Below, piece by piece: positions 9,207-18,092 of a stretch of DNA of 64,000 bases; positions within the stretch are counted from its first letter, which is position 1, and every line of letters begins with the position of its first letter. The stretch comes from Brachybacterium equifaecis. Its GTDB lineage: Bacteria; Actinomycetota; Actinomycetes; Actinomycetales; Dermabacteraceae. Position numbers and translations under genes: made by a program. A model generated the notes under the pieces. That model searched no databases, had not been told where the DNA came from, and saw only the letters and a list, made by a program, of their open reading frames with translations. The stretch covers positions 1 through 64,000 of the forward strand of contig NZ_JAKNCJ010000009.1 in assembly GCF_023509525.1 (NCBI RefSeq), written 5' to 3'.

Positions 9207-10253
9207 TCAGGTGCTGGTCGATCTGCGGATGACGAGTTCAGGGACCAGCACCCGCTGGGACATTGGGCTGCCGCTCTCGCACGCGTCGATGAGTTGGCCG
9301 ACGGCGATGGACCCGAGCTCGGCCATCGGCTGGCGGATGGTCGTCAGCGGCACGGCGAGCATCTTGGCGATATCGATATCGTCGAAGCCGGTGACGGCGA
9401 TATCGTCGGGCACACTCAGCCCGGCGGACTGCAGCGAGAGCATCACGCCGATGGCCGTATAGTCGTTGATCCCCACGATGGCGTCGAGGCTTGCGCCGCG
9501 GCGAGCGAGAAGCTCGACGGTGGCGGCCCGGCCGCCGTCCAGATCCGGTGCCGAGGCGACGACCTCTGTCAGATGGGCAGCAGGATCGAGCCCTGCCTCC
9601 TCTAGGACCCTCAGAAGCGCGGCCCGGCGCGCGACGTGCTGGTGGGCGCGACCCGGACCGTCGACGAATCCGAATTGCCGCCGTCCGCTGCGGATGAGGT
9701 GCTCCACGAGCAGCCTCATGCCGGCGAAGTCGTCCACGTGCACGGAGCCGATCGCGGGATTATCGCTCTCCTGGGCGAGGAGCATGACGCCGACGCCCCT
9801 GTCGTGGACTGCGACGAGTTGCGACAGGTCGGGCAGGGCGGTCGTGACGACGATGCCGCGCACGCCGTGTCGGATGAGGAAGTCGAGGCTCGCCTCCTCG
9901 CGCGTGATCACCTGGTCCGTACTCATGACGGTGAGTGCGTACCCACGGTCGTTTGCGACGTTGGACATGTGGCGGGCGCTGACGGCGAAGAAGGGGTTGG
10001 CGAGATCGAAGACCACTGCGCCCAGCGACTCCGTCCTGCCGGTCCGAAGACTGCGGGCGGCCGCGTTGGGAATATAGCCGAGCTCCGAGATCGCCGTCTC
10101 CACCCGCCTGCGCAGCGCCTGGCTCACCAGCTCGGGGCGGTTGATCGCATTGGACACCGTGGCCACCGAGACCCCAGCCTTCTGGGCGACGGCTTGCATT
10201 CCTACTCGGGGAGCAGGGCGAACGGCATCGATGTGCCCCTCGGTGGCAGTCAT
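9207..10253 (-). CDS. LacI-family transcriptional regulator
   Basis: 348 residues: N-terminal LacI HTH (MQAVAQKAGVSVATVSNAIN) with hinge helix ELGYIPNAAARSLRTGRT, then a periplasmic-binding-protein-like ligand domain. The frame is open further upstream, but ATG 10253 with GGAG seven to eight bases upstream gives the normal LacI N-terminus. It lies between the transporter genes and the metabolic genes of the same operon, so it probably represses its own operon until the sugar or a phosphorylated intermediate binds. The two CG-centred palindromes at 15206-15219 and 15237-15252 upstream of the binding-protein gene are the expected operators. Confidence 0.88.
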   Translation of the reverse strand: MTATEGHIDAVRPAPRVGMQAVAQKAGVSVATVSNAINRPELVSQALRRRVETAISELGYIPNAAARSLRTGRTESLGAVVFDLANPFFAVSARHMSNVANDRGYALTVMSTDQVITREEASLDFLIRHGVRGIVVTTALPDLSQLVAVHDRGVGVMLLAQESDNPAIGSVHVDDFAGMRLLVEHLIRSGRRQFGFVDGPGRAHQHVARRAALLRVLEEAGLDPAAHLTEVVASAPDLDGGRAATVELLARRGASLDAIVGINDYTAIGVMLSLQSAGLSVPDDIAVTGFDDIDIAKMLAVPLTTIRQPMAELGSIAVGQLIDACESGSPMSQRVLVPELVIRRSTST

Positions 10254-10350
10254 CAGAGCTCCATTCCGGTCGGCTAAAGGGTCTAGGGTGCGGCACTGAC
10301 GGGGCCCAGGGTCCTCAGATCCCCGCCAGTGCCAGGGTTCGGCAGCGCCT

Positions 10351-11433
10351 CTACTCCGCCAGACCGTACCGGCGGTTCGCGTAGGAGTTGAGCAGCACGG
10401 CACCGAGCAGCACAAGGCCGAGAGCCAGAAGCTGGACACGGGGACCCATCGACCCCTGGAAGCTGATGAGGATCGCTGCGTTCAGCCACGTGATGAGCAG
10501 TGCGGCAAGAGCCGTTCCTCCGACCCGCCCGAGCCCGCCGGCGATTGCGACGCCGCCCAGGACCGCAATGGTGATGGCCGGCAGCGCCATGCCGTTCCCG
10601 GCTGTGCCGGCGTCTGGCCGTGCCGAGGCGAACTGGGCGACGTTCACGATCGCAGCCACGCCGCTGAGGAGACCGGCGGCGACGTAAGCAGATGCGCGCG
10701 TCGCCTTGACCGGCTGGGTCGCGTACTTGGCAGCGACGTCATTCGTCCCGACGGCATAGAGGGACTTGCCCCATCGACTCTTCGCGAGCGCGAGCCAGGC
10801 GATGAGAATACAGGGGAGGAGCACGGTGAAGACGTGCGCTGGTACCGCCACGTCCCCGAACAGCTCGATCCGCCGGGTGAGCGCGTTGGTCGCCGCGATG
10901 CGCTCGTCCGCGAACGGTGCCCGATCGTTGGCCAGCATAGCCATAGAACCGAAGACGTAGGAGCTCGCCAGAGTGGCGATGAGCGGTGGAAAGCCCAGGT
11001 AGGAGACGAGGTAGCCGTTGAGCAAACCCATGAGCATCGCGGCGATGAGGGTGATGACCACGGCCGTGATCACCGGCCACTGCTGGGGCCCCACAAGCCA
11101 TCCGAAGAGCATTGCGGCGAGGGAGACCATCCCGCCCACGGACAGGTCGATCCCGCTGCGCCCGGACATGATCACGAACATCTGGGCGAGCGCGAGGAGT
11201 GCGACCGGAACCAAGGACATCAGGGAGGTCGACAGATAGGAGACATTGAACGGGGCGTTGAGCCTGTCGGCGGCGCTGAGGGCACTGAAAGCCACCAACA
11301 GGGCGACGATGAGGATGGCGAGGAGCGTGACCCGATCTGTCAGGACCCTGCGGAGGACTCGGCTGCCGAACCCATCGCTGGAGGGTCCCTGCTTGGCTGG
11401 CTGCAGATTGCCAGGAACGGTTGAGGTGCTCAC
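10351..11433 (-). CDS. Sugar ABC transporter permease (RbsC/BPD_transp_2 family), second subunit
   Basis: 360 residues with about ten hydrophobic helices and the family signature region MFVIMSGRSGIDLSVGGMVSLAAM, plus GNGMALPAITIAVLGGVAIAGG. Together with the neighbouring permease it would form the membrane channel of a ribose/xylose-type ABC importer. The frame is open far upstream on this strand, but the GTG at 11433 overlaps the stop of the preceding permease by four bases, which implies translational coupling and fixes the start. The 97-bp gap to the LacI gene downstream shows no obvious terminator. Confidence 0.85.
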   Translation of the reverse strand: MSTSTVPGNLQPAKQGPSSDGFGSRVLRRVLTDRVTLLAILIVALLVAFSALSAADRLNAPFNVSYLSTSLMSLVPVALLALAQMFVIMSGRSGIDLSVGGMVSLAAMLFGWLVGPQQWPVITAVVITLIAAMLMGLLNGYLVSYLGFPPLIATLASSYVFGSMAMLANDRAPFADERIAATNALTRRIELFGDVAVPAHVFTVLLPCILIAWLALAKSRWGKSLYAVGTNDVAAKYATQPVKATRASAYVAAGLLSGVAAIVNVAQFASARPDAGTAGNGMALPAITIAVLGGVAIAGGLGRVGGTALAALLITWLNAAILISFQGSMGPRVQLLALGLVLLGAVLLNSYANRRYGLAE

Positions 11434-12434
11434 AGCTTGGTCCTCCGCTTCTGACGGACGAGGTCGATGCCGACCGCGACGATGATAAAGATGCCGACGA
11501 AGAGATTCGTCAGCTCGTTCGGCCACCCCAAGTGCGTCACCGCACTGGAGACCGTACCGACTAGCAGGGCGCCCAGTAGAGTGCCGAACACCGTTCCGCG
11601 ACCACCGAGCACAGAGGTACCGCCGATGACGCACGCGGCGATGACCTGCAGCTCCAGGCCGATCCCGACGTTCTGCTGGATGAGGCCGCCTGAGCCCACC
11701 TGGACGAGAGAGGCGATGCCGACGAGGACCCCGATGAGAACGTAGACGCTGATGAGCTTTCTGTTGACCTGGATTCCCGTGAGCCGGGCGGCCCCCGGGT
11801 CGCCGCCGATCGCATACAGATGTCGCCCACCGGCCCACTGCCGCATGTACGCCCACATGATCACCATGAGAGCCATGGCCAGCAGGAGGGCGTTAGGGAT
11901 GCCGAACGTCACGGCTTGGACTGAACCGCCAATGAATCCGAGGTCATCCGGCACACCGGAGACCTGCTGATCGCCAAAGATTTGCAGCGCGACGTAGCGA
12001 TAGACATTGAGGGTGCCGAAAGTGATGATCATCGGATGGATCCTGCCCACGACGATCAGCAGACCGTTGATGATGCCGAGGATCGAGCCGACGACCACGG
12101 CCACGACGAGTGCCGGGAACCAGCCGAGGTCGGTGTCGCGCAGCAGCTTGCCCACGACGACCATGGCGATTGCCATCTGACTGCCGACGGATACGTCGAT
12201 TCCGGCGGTGACCATGACCGCGGTCATTCCTACGCCGATGATGGCGATCGGAGCGACTGTGTAGAGCACGGTCTGGATATTGGCCGACGTCATGAACGTG
12301 TCTGTAAACACTGCGAGCAACACCCCGACGATGACCAAGACGGCGATGAGGACGGCTTCCTGCCCCTCGATGATCGGCGTGCGCCGCAGGCGCGGGACAG
12401 GTCGCGGGGCCTTCTCCTGCGTGACGGTGCTCAT
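11430..12434 (-). CDS. Sugar ABC transporter permease (RbsC/BPD_transp_2 family), first subunit
   Basis: 334 residues, multi-helix permease with GMTAVMVTAGIDVSVGSQM and the conserved C-terminal loop VIAACVIGGTSVLGGRGTV, both classic for RbsC/XylH-like subunits. It overlaps the upstream ATPase by ATGA and the downstream permease by GTGA, so the three are translated as a coupled unit. The ribosome-binding site AGAGGGAGAGTC lies inside the ATPase gene. With two distinct permeases the importer is likely a heterodimer. It imports a monosaccharide captured by the lipoprotein encoded at the head of the operon. Confidence 0.87.
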   Translation of the reverse strand: MSTVTQEKAPRPVPRLRRTPIIEGQEAVLIAVLVIVGVLLAVFTDTFMTSANIQTVLYTVAPIAIIGVGMTAVMVTAGIDVSVGSQMAIAMVVVGKLLRDTDLGWFPALVVAVVVGSILGIINGLLIVVGRIHPMIITFGTLNVYRYVALQIFGDQQVSGVPDDLGFIGGSVQAVTFGIPNALLLAMALMVIMWAYMRQWAGGRHLYAIGGDPGAARLTGIQVNRKLISVYVLIGVLVGIASLVQVGSGGLIQQNVGIGLELQVIAACVIGGTSVLGGRGTVFGTLLGALLVGTVSSAVTHLGWPNELTNLFVGIFIIVAVGIDLVRQKRRTKL

Positions 12435-14014
12435 GACTCTCCCTCTGTGATCCGCGGGGCGGGGATGGCTCGGTCGGCGTCGGCGTCAACGTCGGTGGCG
12501 CCAGACGCGGCAGCGAGCAGAGCTGCCGTGGATGTGTCACCGGGGAACTCGTGGCCCACGCGCCCCTGGTGGAGCACAATGATCCGATCGGACAGTGTGC
12601 GGATCTCTTCGAGATCCGTGGAGATCACGACCGAAGAGGTGCCTTCGGCTGCGAGCTCCAGCACGAGACGATGGATCTCGTCCTTCGCGCCGACGTCGAC
12701 CCCCTGAGTGGGCTCCTCGAGGATGAGGACTGACGGGGACTCCACCAGCTGCCGGGCCATGACGACCTTCTGCTGGTTGCCGCCTGACAATGCACCGATC
12801 CTGGTTTCCGGAGCGGGGGCCTTGACGCGCAGCTTCTTCATCAGTTCGAGGGTGGTGGCTCGCTCCCGCTTCGCATCGAATGCGAGTCCTGCCTTGGAGA
12901 AGTAGCGCAGATGGCTCGCAGAAATGTTGAACGCGAGCGACTTGTTGAGGAAGACGCCTTCGGACTTCCGGTTTCCCGGCACCATGGCGAAGCCGGCAGC
13001 AGCGGCATCCGCCGGCGACCGCAGTACAGCCGTCGTCCCGTTGACTTTGATCTCGCCCGCAGTTGACGGGACGATCCCGAACATGGCGCGGGCAAGGTCC
13101 GAGGTGCCTGAGCCGATGAGCCCATAGACGCCGAGGATCTCGCCTTTGCGGAGCTGGAGGGAGACGTCCTTCATCGACTTCCCGGCAGCCAGTCCATGGA
13201 TATCGAGAACAACCTCCTCGGATACCGTCTTCCGCTCGACGGATAGCCGTTCCAGTTCGTGGCCGACCATGAGCTCTGCGATCTTCCGAGGATTGAGCTC
13301 ATGCGTCGGGCGGGTGGTCACCACGGAGCCGTCGCGCATGACAGTGATTCTGTCAGTGATCTGACCGAGCTCGTCGAGGCGGTGACTGATGTAGATGACG
13401 CCGACGCCTGAGGCGCGCATACGGCGGACGACTTCGAACAGCGTGTCGATGTCGCGGTCCGCGAGGATAGCGCTGGGCTCATCGAGAATGAGGATCTTTA
13501 CCTCGGTGGCGAACGCCTTGGCGATCGAGATGAGCTGTTGCTCGCCGACCGGCAGATCGGCGACGTTGCGCCGAGCTAGGTTCGGGTCGAGTCCGATCTG
13601 CTCGAGGAGCTGGGCGACCTGTTCACGCTGCTCGGCCCAGCGGACTCTTCCGCGAGTGGTCAGCTCGCGGCCGACGAAGATGTTCTCCGCCACGGTGAGC
13701 TCACCGAAGAGATGCGGCTCCTGGTAGACGGTTGAGATCCCAGCTGCGAGAGACGCTTGGGTGTCACCAAGGCGCAGGGTCTTGCCATCCACAGTGACCG
13801 TTCCCGTATCAGGGGTTTCGGCACCCGCGAGCACTTTGATCAAGGTCGACTTGCCTGCCCCGTTCTCGCCGACGAGCCCATGGACCTCGCCCGCACGAAT
13901 TTCGAAATCCACTCCACGGAGGGCGCGCACGCCGCCGTATCTTTTCGCCACATCAGTGGCGCGCAGCATTGGTTCGAGGTTGGAGGAAGTCCGCCCCGCG
14001 CTGTCTGAAGTCAT
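12431..14014 (-). CDS. Sugar ABC transporter ATP-binding protein (RbsA/MglA/XylG type, two ATPase domains)
   Basis: About 527 residues with two fused ABC domains. Domain 1 has Walker A VGENGAGKSTLIK, signature LPVGEQQ and Walker B ILILDEPSAIL. Domain 2 has the degenerate P-loop region VYGLIGSGTSDLAR, signature LSGGNQQKVVMAR and Walker B VLILEEPTQG. Asymmetry of this kind is normal for RbsA-like proteins. GTG 14017 and ATG 14014 are adjacent in frame; GGGAG seven bases before the ATG favours 14014. It lies 77 bp downstream of the substrate-binding lipoprotein gene and overlaps the first permease by four bases. Confidence 0.9.
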   Translation of the reverse strand: MTSDSAGRTSSNLEPMLRATDVAKRYGGVRALRGVDFEIRAGEVHGLVGENGAGKSTLIKVLAGAETPDTGTVTVDGKTLRLGDTQASLAAGISTVYQEPHLFGELTVAENIFVGRELTTRGRVRWAEQREQVAQLLEQIGLDPNLARRNVADLPVGEQQLISIAKAFATEVKILILDEPSAILADRDIDTLFEVVRRMRASGVGVIYISHRLDELGQITDRITVMRDGSVVTTRPTHELNPRKIAELMVGHELERLSVERKTVSEEVVLDIHGLAAGKSMKDVSLQLRKGEILGVYGLIGSGTSDLARAMFGIVPSTAGEIKVNGTTAVLRSPADAAAAGFAMVPGNRKSEGVFLNKSLAFNISASHLRYFSKAGLAFDAKRERATTLELMKKLRVKAPAPETRIGALSGGNQQKVVMARQLVESPSVLILEEPTQGVDVGAKDEIHRLVLELAAEGTSSVVISTDLEEIRTLSDRIIVLHQGRVGHEFPGDTSTAALLAAASGATDVDADADRAIPAPRITEGES

Positions 14015-14091
14015 CACACCGCTCCCGACTGTCGGTGGTGGCGGATGCCAGCTAGGCAGGGATCCGCCACCACCTTGATGGATTCGATCGG

Positions 14092-15126
14092 TCAGTAGTC
14101 GAAGTCGCCCGCGTTCTCGGCGGTCAGGATCAGAGGCTCACCCAGGAGCAGGATGTTCGTCTCCGGGTCGAACGTCACTCCACTGATGCGCCCGGCATCG
14201 AAGGGGCCATCGCTGGGGAACTCATTGCCCTGCGCGACCTGCCAGCCGGCCCACGCCGTGAGGTACCCATGGTCCTCGACGTTCCACAGCACGGACGACG
14301 AAGCGGCACCCGACTCGAGGTAGGGCAGCATCGCCTGAGGGGTGCCGACACCGGTGGAGAAGACCTCTCCGACCTTGCCGGACTCGGTGATCGCCTGGGC
14401 GATGCCGGGAGCGGCAGTGGTGCACGGTCCGATGAGGCCCTTGAGGTCAGGGTGAGCGTTCATCAGGTCCTTGGCCATCGTGACGGCCTGCGCCTGATCC
14501 TCATCGGCGTAGACGACGTCGACGATCTCGGCGTTGGGGTAGTCCGATGCAATCTTCTCCTCGATGACATCGATCCAGGCGTTCAGATTGGAGGCCGTCT
14601 GGCCGCAGGACACAATGGCAATCTTGCCTTCGCCGTTCATCGGTTCCATGATCTCCTCCGTGAGAGCGGTGCCGATGCCCTCCTCGGATGCCTGGCTTAC
14701 GAAGTACTCTCGGACGGAGTTCGGTGCGTCGGTATCAGCCGTTGCGACGGAGATTTCGGCATCCGCCGCCTCCTGCAGCACGGGGGCCATGGAGTTCGGA
14801 TCGTTGGGCGCGACGCTGATGCTGTCGACATCCTGTTGGACGAGCGATCGGACGACGTCCGCCTGTGCAGCGGGATCGGCCGTGGTGGCACCGGAATACA
14901 CCCATTCGAAGCCGAACTCCTCGGCAGCATCCTGGCCGCCGGTGTTCATCGCTTCGAAGAAAGGAATTCCCTGCACCTTCGGGACGAATGCGACCTGAAC
15001 TGTGTCGCTACCTGCACCCCCGTCGGAACCGGCGCTGCTCGTTCCCGAGCCGCCTCCACACGCGGCGAGTGCGAGAGTCGTCGCCAGTGCGAACCCTGTC
15101 ATCACAAATGCCTTTGTACGACGCAT
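14092..15126 (-). CDS. Sugar ABC transporter substrate-binding lipoprotein (RbsB/XylF-like)
   Basis: 344 residues. A signal peptide ends in the lipobox TLALAACGGG, followed by a low-complexity Gly/Ser linker and a type I periplasmic binding domain: DTVQVAFVPKVQGIPFFEAMNTGG is the usual first strand and helix of the ribose-binding cluster. It would be lipid-anchored outside the cell and deliver its sugar to the two permeases. The annotated ATG 15126 has AAGGAGACGTTC upstream; an in-frame extension to 15198 would put the signal peptide in the wrong place. It is the first gene of the operon, directly behind two LacI-like operators. Confidence 0.88.
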   Translation of the reverse strand: MRRTKAFVMTGFALATTLALAACGGGSGTSSAGSDGGAGSDTVQVAFVPKVQGIPFFEAMNTGGQDAAEEFGFEWVYSGATTADPAAQADVVRSLVQQDVDSISVAPNDPNSMAPVLQEAADAEISVATADTDAPNSVREYFVSQASEEGIGTALTEEIMEPMNGEGKIAIVSCGQTASNLNAWIDVIEEKIASDYPNAEIVDVVYADEDQAQAVTMAKDLMNAHPDLKGLIGPCTTAAPGIAQAITESGKVGEVFSTGVGTPQAMLPYLESGAASSSVLWNVEDHGYLTAWAGWQVAQGNEFPSDGPFDAGRISGVTFDPETNILLLGEPLILTAENAGDFDY

Positions 15127-15205
15127 GAACGTCTCCTTCTCCTGAGTCAGCATCTTTGCCGGCCGCTTCGGCGCGGCACCTCGCGGTGGAGATCCCACCG
15201 AGTCC

Positions 15206-15219
15206 TTAAAACGTTTAAA
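15206..15219. promoter_or_regulatory. LacI-type operator candidate 1
   Basis: TTAAAACGTTTAAA is a near-perfect palindrome with the central CG step typical of LacI-family operators (perfect over AAACGTTT). It is 80 bp upstream of the start of the binding-protein gene, in unusually AT-rich sequence. Confidence 0.6.
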
Positions 15220-15236
15220 TCGAAGCCCTGTTGGCG

Positions 15237-15252
15237 CTTGAAACGTATTAAG
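15237..15252. promoter_or_regulatory. LacI-type operator candidate 2
   Basis: CTTGAAACGTATTAAG is a CG-centred imperfect palindrome (5 of 7 arm pairs). Its centre is 32 bp, about three helical turns, from the centre of the first site, so two LacI dimers could bind the same DNA face near the operon promoter. Confidence 0.5.
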
Positions 15253-15708
15253 AGGTTGTGATCACCGTAGCAGGTGAATCGACTGTGGTCCAGGTCTCTC
15301 GCAGAGTGTGCCGCGGATCACGCTAGTGTCCGATATTTGAGCTCTGCCCCTTGGGAGTGGCGCTTCCGGGCCGGCTCAGGTTCGAGAAGGGCGCTGGATG
15401 CGCTGGTTGGCGCGAGTCCTCAGGGCGGCCACCCCGCCATGGCACTAGATCAGGATCCGGGCTACTTGTTCCGGTGTGGGCGGACGATCCCCAGTCGACG
15501 GGCGGGGGATCGTGCCCCATGTTGGGTAAGCATGGCGGGGGATTGACTGCGTGGCCTTCCGACCGCCATCAAACCGTTCCTAGAGGATCGGCCGTGGCGA
15601 GCAATACGGCTCACCTCTCGGTGCCAGTAGACCGGCGGCGTAGGGAGACTGACGAGCCTGCGGAATCCGTCAGACGCTTGAAGACCGGTTCAGATTGAGG
15701 TGCGCGGC
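15253..15708. other. Gene-free right flank of the sugar island
   Basis: About 456 bp. A 90-codon plus-strand frame (15274-15546) and a 65-codon minus-strand frame exist, but neither resembles a known protein nor has a good ribosome-binding site. GC is lower than in the flanking aldo/keto reductase gene. No tRNA, terminal repeat or integrase is visible. It may be eroded mobile DNA. Confidence 0.45.
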
Positions 15709-16545
15709 TCAGAAGTCCGCGGTCGCGGGATCGGCTGCGGCGCGGCCGTCCTCGCCCTTGTCGAGGGCGTCGATCTGCGCGATCTCCTCGTCGGTGAGCT
15801 GGAGGCTCGCGGCCTCGAAGTTCGAGACGATGCGCTCGGGGGTCTCGGACTTCGTCAGCACCACGAGGCCTTTGGCGAGGTGCCAGGCGAGGATGACCTG
15901 CCCGGCGTCCACGCCGTGCTTCTCGGCGATTCCAGTGATGACCGGGTCCTCGAGCTCGCCGCCGCCCTGGCCGAGCGGCGACCAGGACTCGGTGAGGATG
16001 TGGCGGGTCTCGCCGATGCCGCGCAGCTCGCGCTGCTGGAAGTAGGGGTGCAGCTCGATCTGGTGGATCACGGGGACCACGCCGGTGGCGTCGATGATCT
16101 CCTGCAGCTGCTCCTTCGGGAAGTTCGAGACGCCGATGGACTTCGCCTTCCCCTGCTTCTGCAGCTCGATGAGCGCCTTCCACGAATCCACGTACTTCCC
16201 CTTCGAGGGGACCGCCCAGTGGATCAGGTACAGGTCGACGTAGTCGAGGCCCAGTCGCTCGAGCGAGGCGTCCATCGCCTCCAGCGCCGACTCGTACCCC
16301 TGGTCGGAGTTCCAGAGCTTCGTGGTGACGAACAGGTCCTCGCGGGGCACGCCGGAGGCGGCGATGGCCTTGCCGACGCCCTTCTCGTTGCCGTAGACGG
16401 TCGCGGTGTCGATGTGGCGGTAGCCGGCCTTCAGCGCCTGGCCGACGACGTCCTCGGCGACGTCGTCCTCGACCTGCCACACCCCGTAGCCGAGCTGGGG
16501 GATCGAGCGGCCGTCGTGGAAGGGAAGCGTGCGCACGTCAGTCAT
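15709..16545 (-). CDS. Aldo/keto reductase (2,5-diketo-D-gluconate reductase-like)
   Basis: 278 residues, a complete AKR TIM barrel. The catalytic tetrad is visible: Asp and Tyr in IDTATVYGNEKGVG, Lys in TTKLW and His in LIHWAVP. The C-terminal NADPH-binding stretch is LTKSETPERIVSNFEA. The closest functional group by motif is DkgA/YvgN-type reductase, which reduces aldehydes and ketones such as methylglyoxal or diketogluconate with NADPH. It is the last gene on the minus strand after the three lipoprotein genes (115 bp gap). GC content is high, like the core genome, so I do not count it as part of the sugar island, although a reductase role in pentose metabolism cannot be excluded. Confidence 0.85.
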   Translation of the reverse strand: MTDVRTLPFHDGRSIPQLGYGVWQVEDDVAEDVVGQALKAGYRHIDTATVYGNEKGVGKAIAASGVPREDLFVTTKLWNSDQGYESALEAMDASLERLGLDYVDLYLIHWAVPSKGKYVDSWKALIELQKQGKAKSIGVSNFPKEQLQEIIDATGVVPVIHQIELHPYFQQRELRGIGETRHILTESWSPLGQGGGELEDPVITGIAEKHGVDAGQVILAWHLAKGLVVLTKSETPERIVSNFEAASLQLTDEEIAQIDALDKGEDGRAAADPATADF

Positions 16546-16660
16546 GGGGGTCTCCTTCAGGAGGGGGTTCGGGTTCTGGCCCCACTGTAGGAAGGCGGGC
16601 TGGACGGGAGGCGGGAGTTCGCGCGGGGCCGACGGGCGGAGTCCGCGCCCCGCCCCCCCC

Positions 16661-17332
16661 TCACGGCAGCGTCGGGTGCTCGTGGTCTGCGAACCTCGCC
16701 GACTTCACGCCCACTGTCTCGGGCTGTATCGGGTAGTCCATGCCCTCCGTGTCCTGGGGCCAGAGCTGCACGGTCCAGCGCTCTCCTCGGGTGAAGGTCT
16801 CGGCCGGTCCGCTGGGGCTGATCAGGTTGTACCCTTTCGTGCACTCGTACCAGACCGTCATGCCAGGCGGTGCGCTGTAGTCCTCGTTCACCCAGAACTC
16901 CCGTGCCCCCGGGAGCATCGGCCAGCAGTACTTCCCGTCTTCCAGCCTCACAGAGAGCGGCTGAGGCTCGCCGTCGTACTCCTCCAGCTCCAGTCCCGCT
17001 GCGGCGGTGGGGGAGTCGAAGCGGATCATCTTGTGGCCGACGCCGCCCACGATGCAGGTCACGCTGTCGCCGACGCCGTCGAGCGCACAGGCGCGCACAC
17101 CCTCGTCTGGGAATTCGCAGATGAAGTGGTCGGGACCGTCCGGCAGCTCGTAGGGCGAGGCGGAGGCGCCGTCGGCGCAGAGGTCCTCCTCGACCTGCCA
17201 GGGCGGAATGTCATCGATCTCCCAGACGGTCTGAATCTCCGTGACGGGGTGCAGGGAGGCGCCCAGGCTGGTGCAGGCCGCGAGCATCAGGACACTGAAG
17301 AGCATGGCCGTGGCACTGAGGAGCTTGCGCAT
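16661..17332 (-). CDS. Cysteine-rich lipoprotein, copy 1 of a tandem triplet (function unknown)
   Basis: 223 residues. Signal peptide with lipobox LMLAACTS, so it is probably a lipid-anchored surface protein. I do not recognise the family. It shares with the next two genes the order DLCA, SPYEL, ICE/ICG, ACALDG, VTCIVGG, IRFDSPTAAAG, a short Cys motif (YCWP) and WYEC, then FTRGERWTVQ and a final FADHEHPT. Six cysteines after the lipobox could form disulfides. Start chosen at ATG 17332 with GGAGGATCTG. It is separated by 58 bp from copy 2 and transcribed the same way. Its C-terminal half diverges from copy 2 more than the N-terminal half does. Confidence 0.75.
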   Translation of the reverse strand: MRKLLSATAMLFSVLMLAACTSLGASLHPVTEIQTVWEIDDIPPWQVEEDLCADGASASPYELPDGPDHFICEFPDEGVRACALDGVGDSVTCIVGGVGHKMIRFDSPTAAAGLELEEYDGEPQPLSVRLEDGKYCWPMLPGAREFWVNEDYSAPPGMTVWYECTKGYNLISPSGPAETFTRGERWTVQLWPQDTEGMDYPIQPETVGVKSARFADHEHPTLP

Positions 17333-17390
17333 CAGATCCTCCGGGTAGTCGGGCGCAGCGGGACCGACGCCAGCGTAGGCAGATCGGGGC

Positions 17391-18062
17391 TCACCGCACC
17401 GTCGGATTCGCGTGATCGGCGAACATCGCCCAGTCCACGATGACGGTCTCGCTCTCCCCGCCCTCCGCGTAGCGCTGCACGGTCCAGCGCTCACCGCGGT
17501 CGAAGGTGTCGTCCGCGCCGCCGCCGCTGAGCAGCACCGAGCCGTCGCTGCAGCGGTACCAGCTGTCCGTCCCGTCGGGCAGGACGGTGAGTGCGGGCGG
17601 ATCGGAGGCATCCGCGGGGGAGTCCCGCGGCTCGCAGCTCACGTCTCCCACCAGCATGAGGGCGAGCGGCATCGGCTGACTGCGCGTGCCCTCCGCGTCG
17701 AGACCGGCCGCCGCGGACGAGGAGCGGAACCGCAGCGCGGTCTGATCGATCGCGTCGACGATGAAGGTCATGGTGGCGCCGTCGTCATCCAGGGCGCAGG
17801 CGCGGGCACCGAGCGCGTAGTCGCCGCAGATGACATGGTCGCTGCCGTCGGCCAGTTCATAAGGCGAGGCAGCCGCTCCGCCGGCGCAGAGGTCTTCGTC
17901 GATCTCCTCCACCTGCCAGTCGTCCTGGACCCAGGTGGTGAGGAGGCTCGTGACCTCGCCGGCGCGCTCCTGCGGGGTGCCGTCGGACGTGCCGGGACCC
18001 GTGCAGGCCGCGAGCATCAGGATCGTGAGGGACAGAGCCAGGGGACGCAGGTGCGAGTGCAT
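17391..18062 (-). CDS. Cysteine-rich lipoprotein, copy 2 of a tandem triplet (function unknown)
   Basis: 223 residues. Lipobox LMLAACTGPG followed by a short linker. It has the shared core: WQVEEIDEDLCAGG, ASPYELADGSDHVICG, RACALDDD, LRFRSSSAAAG, SCEP, WYRCSDGS, DTFDRGERWTVQR and FADHANPTV. It is closest to copy 1 in the DLCA-SPYEL-ICG part and at the C-terminal end. The Cys of the VTCIV motif of copies 1 and 3 is replaced here (MTFIV), leaving five non-lipid cysteines, one unpaired. ATG 18062 starts the signal peptide, 30 bp after copy 3. It is probably in one transcript with its neighbours. Role unknown; an extracytoplasmic binding or sensing protein is a guess. Confidence 0.75.
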   Translation of the reverse strand: MHSHLRPLALSLTILMLAACTGPGTSDGTPQERAGEVTSLLTTWVQDDWQVEEIDEDLCAGGAAASPYELADGSDHVICGDYALGARACALDDDGATMTFIVDAIDQTALRFRSSSAAAGLDAEGTRSQPMPLALMLVGDVSCEPRDSPADASDPPALTVLPDGTDSWYRCSDGSVLLSGGGADDTFDRGERWTVQRYAEGGESETVIVDWAMFADHANPTVR

Positions 18063-18092
18063 GGATCCTCCTGGGAGCCGGGCCGGGCGCTG

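Noticed and set aside
15253-15708. 90-codon plus-strand ORF near the sugar operon promoter
   Set aside because: Overlaps an antisense frame of similar size, no Shine-Dalgarno, no recognisable sequence.
5394-15708. Sugar island as an integrative element
   Set aside because: No integrase, tRNA junction or flanking direct repeats were visible; lower GC alone is not sufficient.
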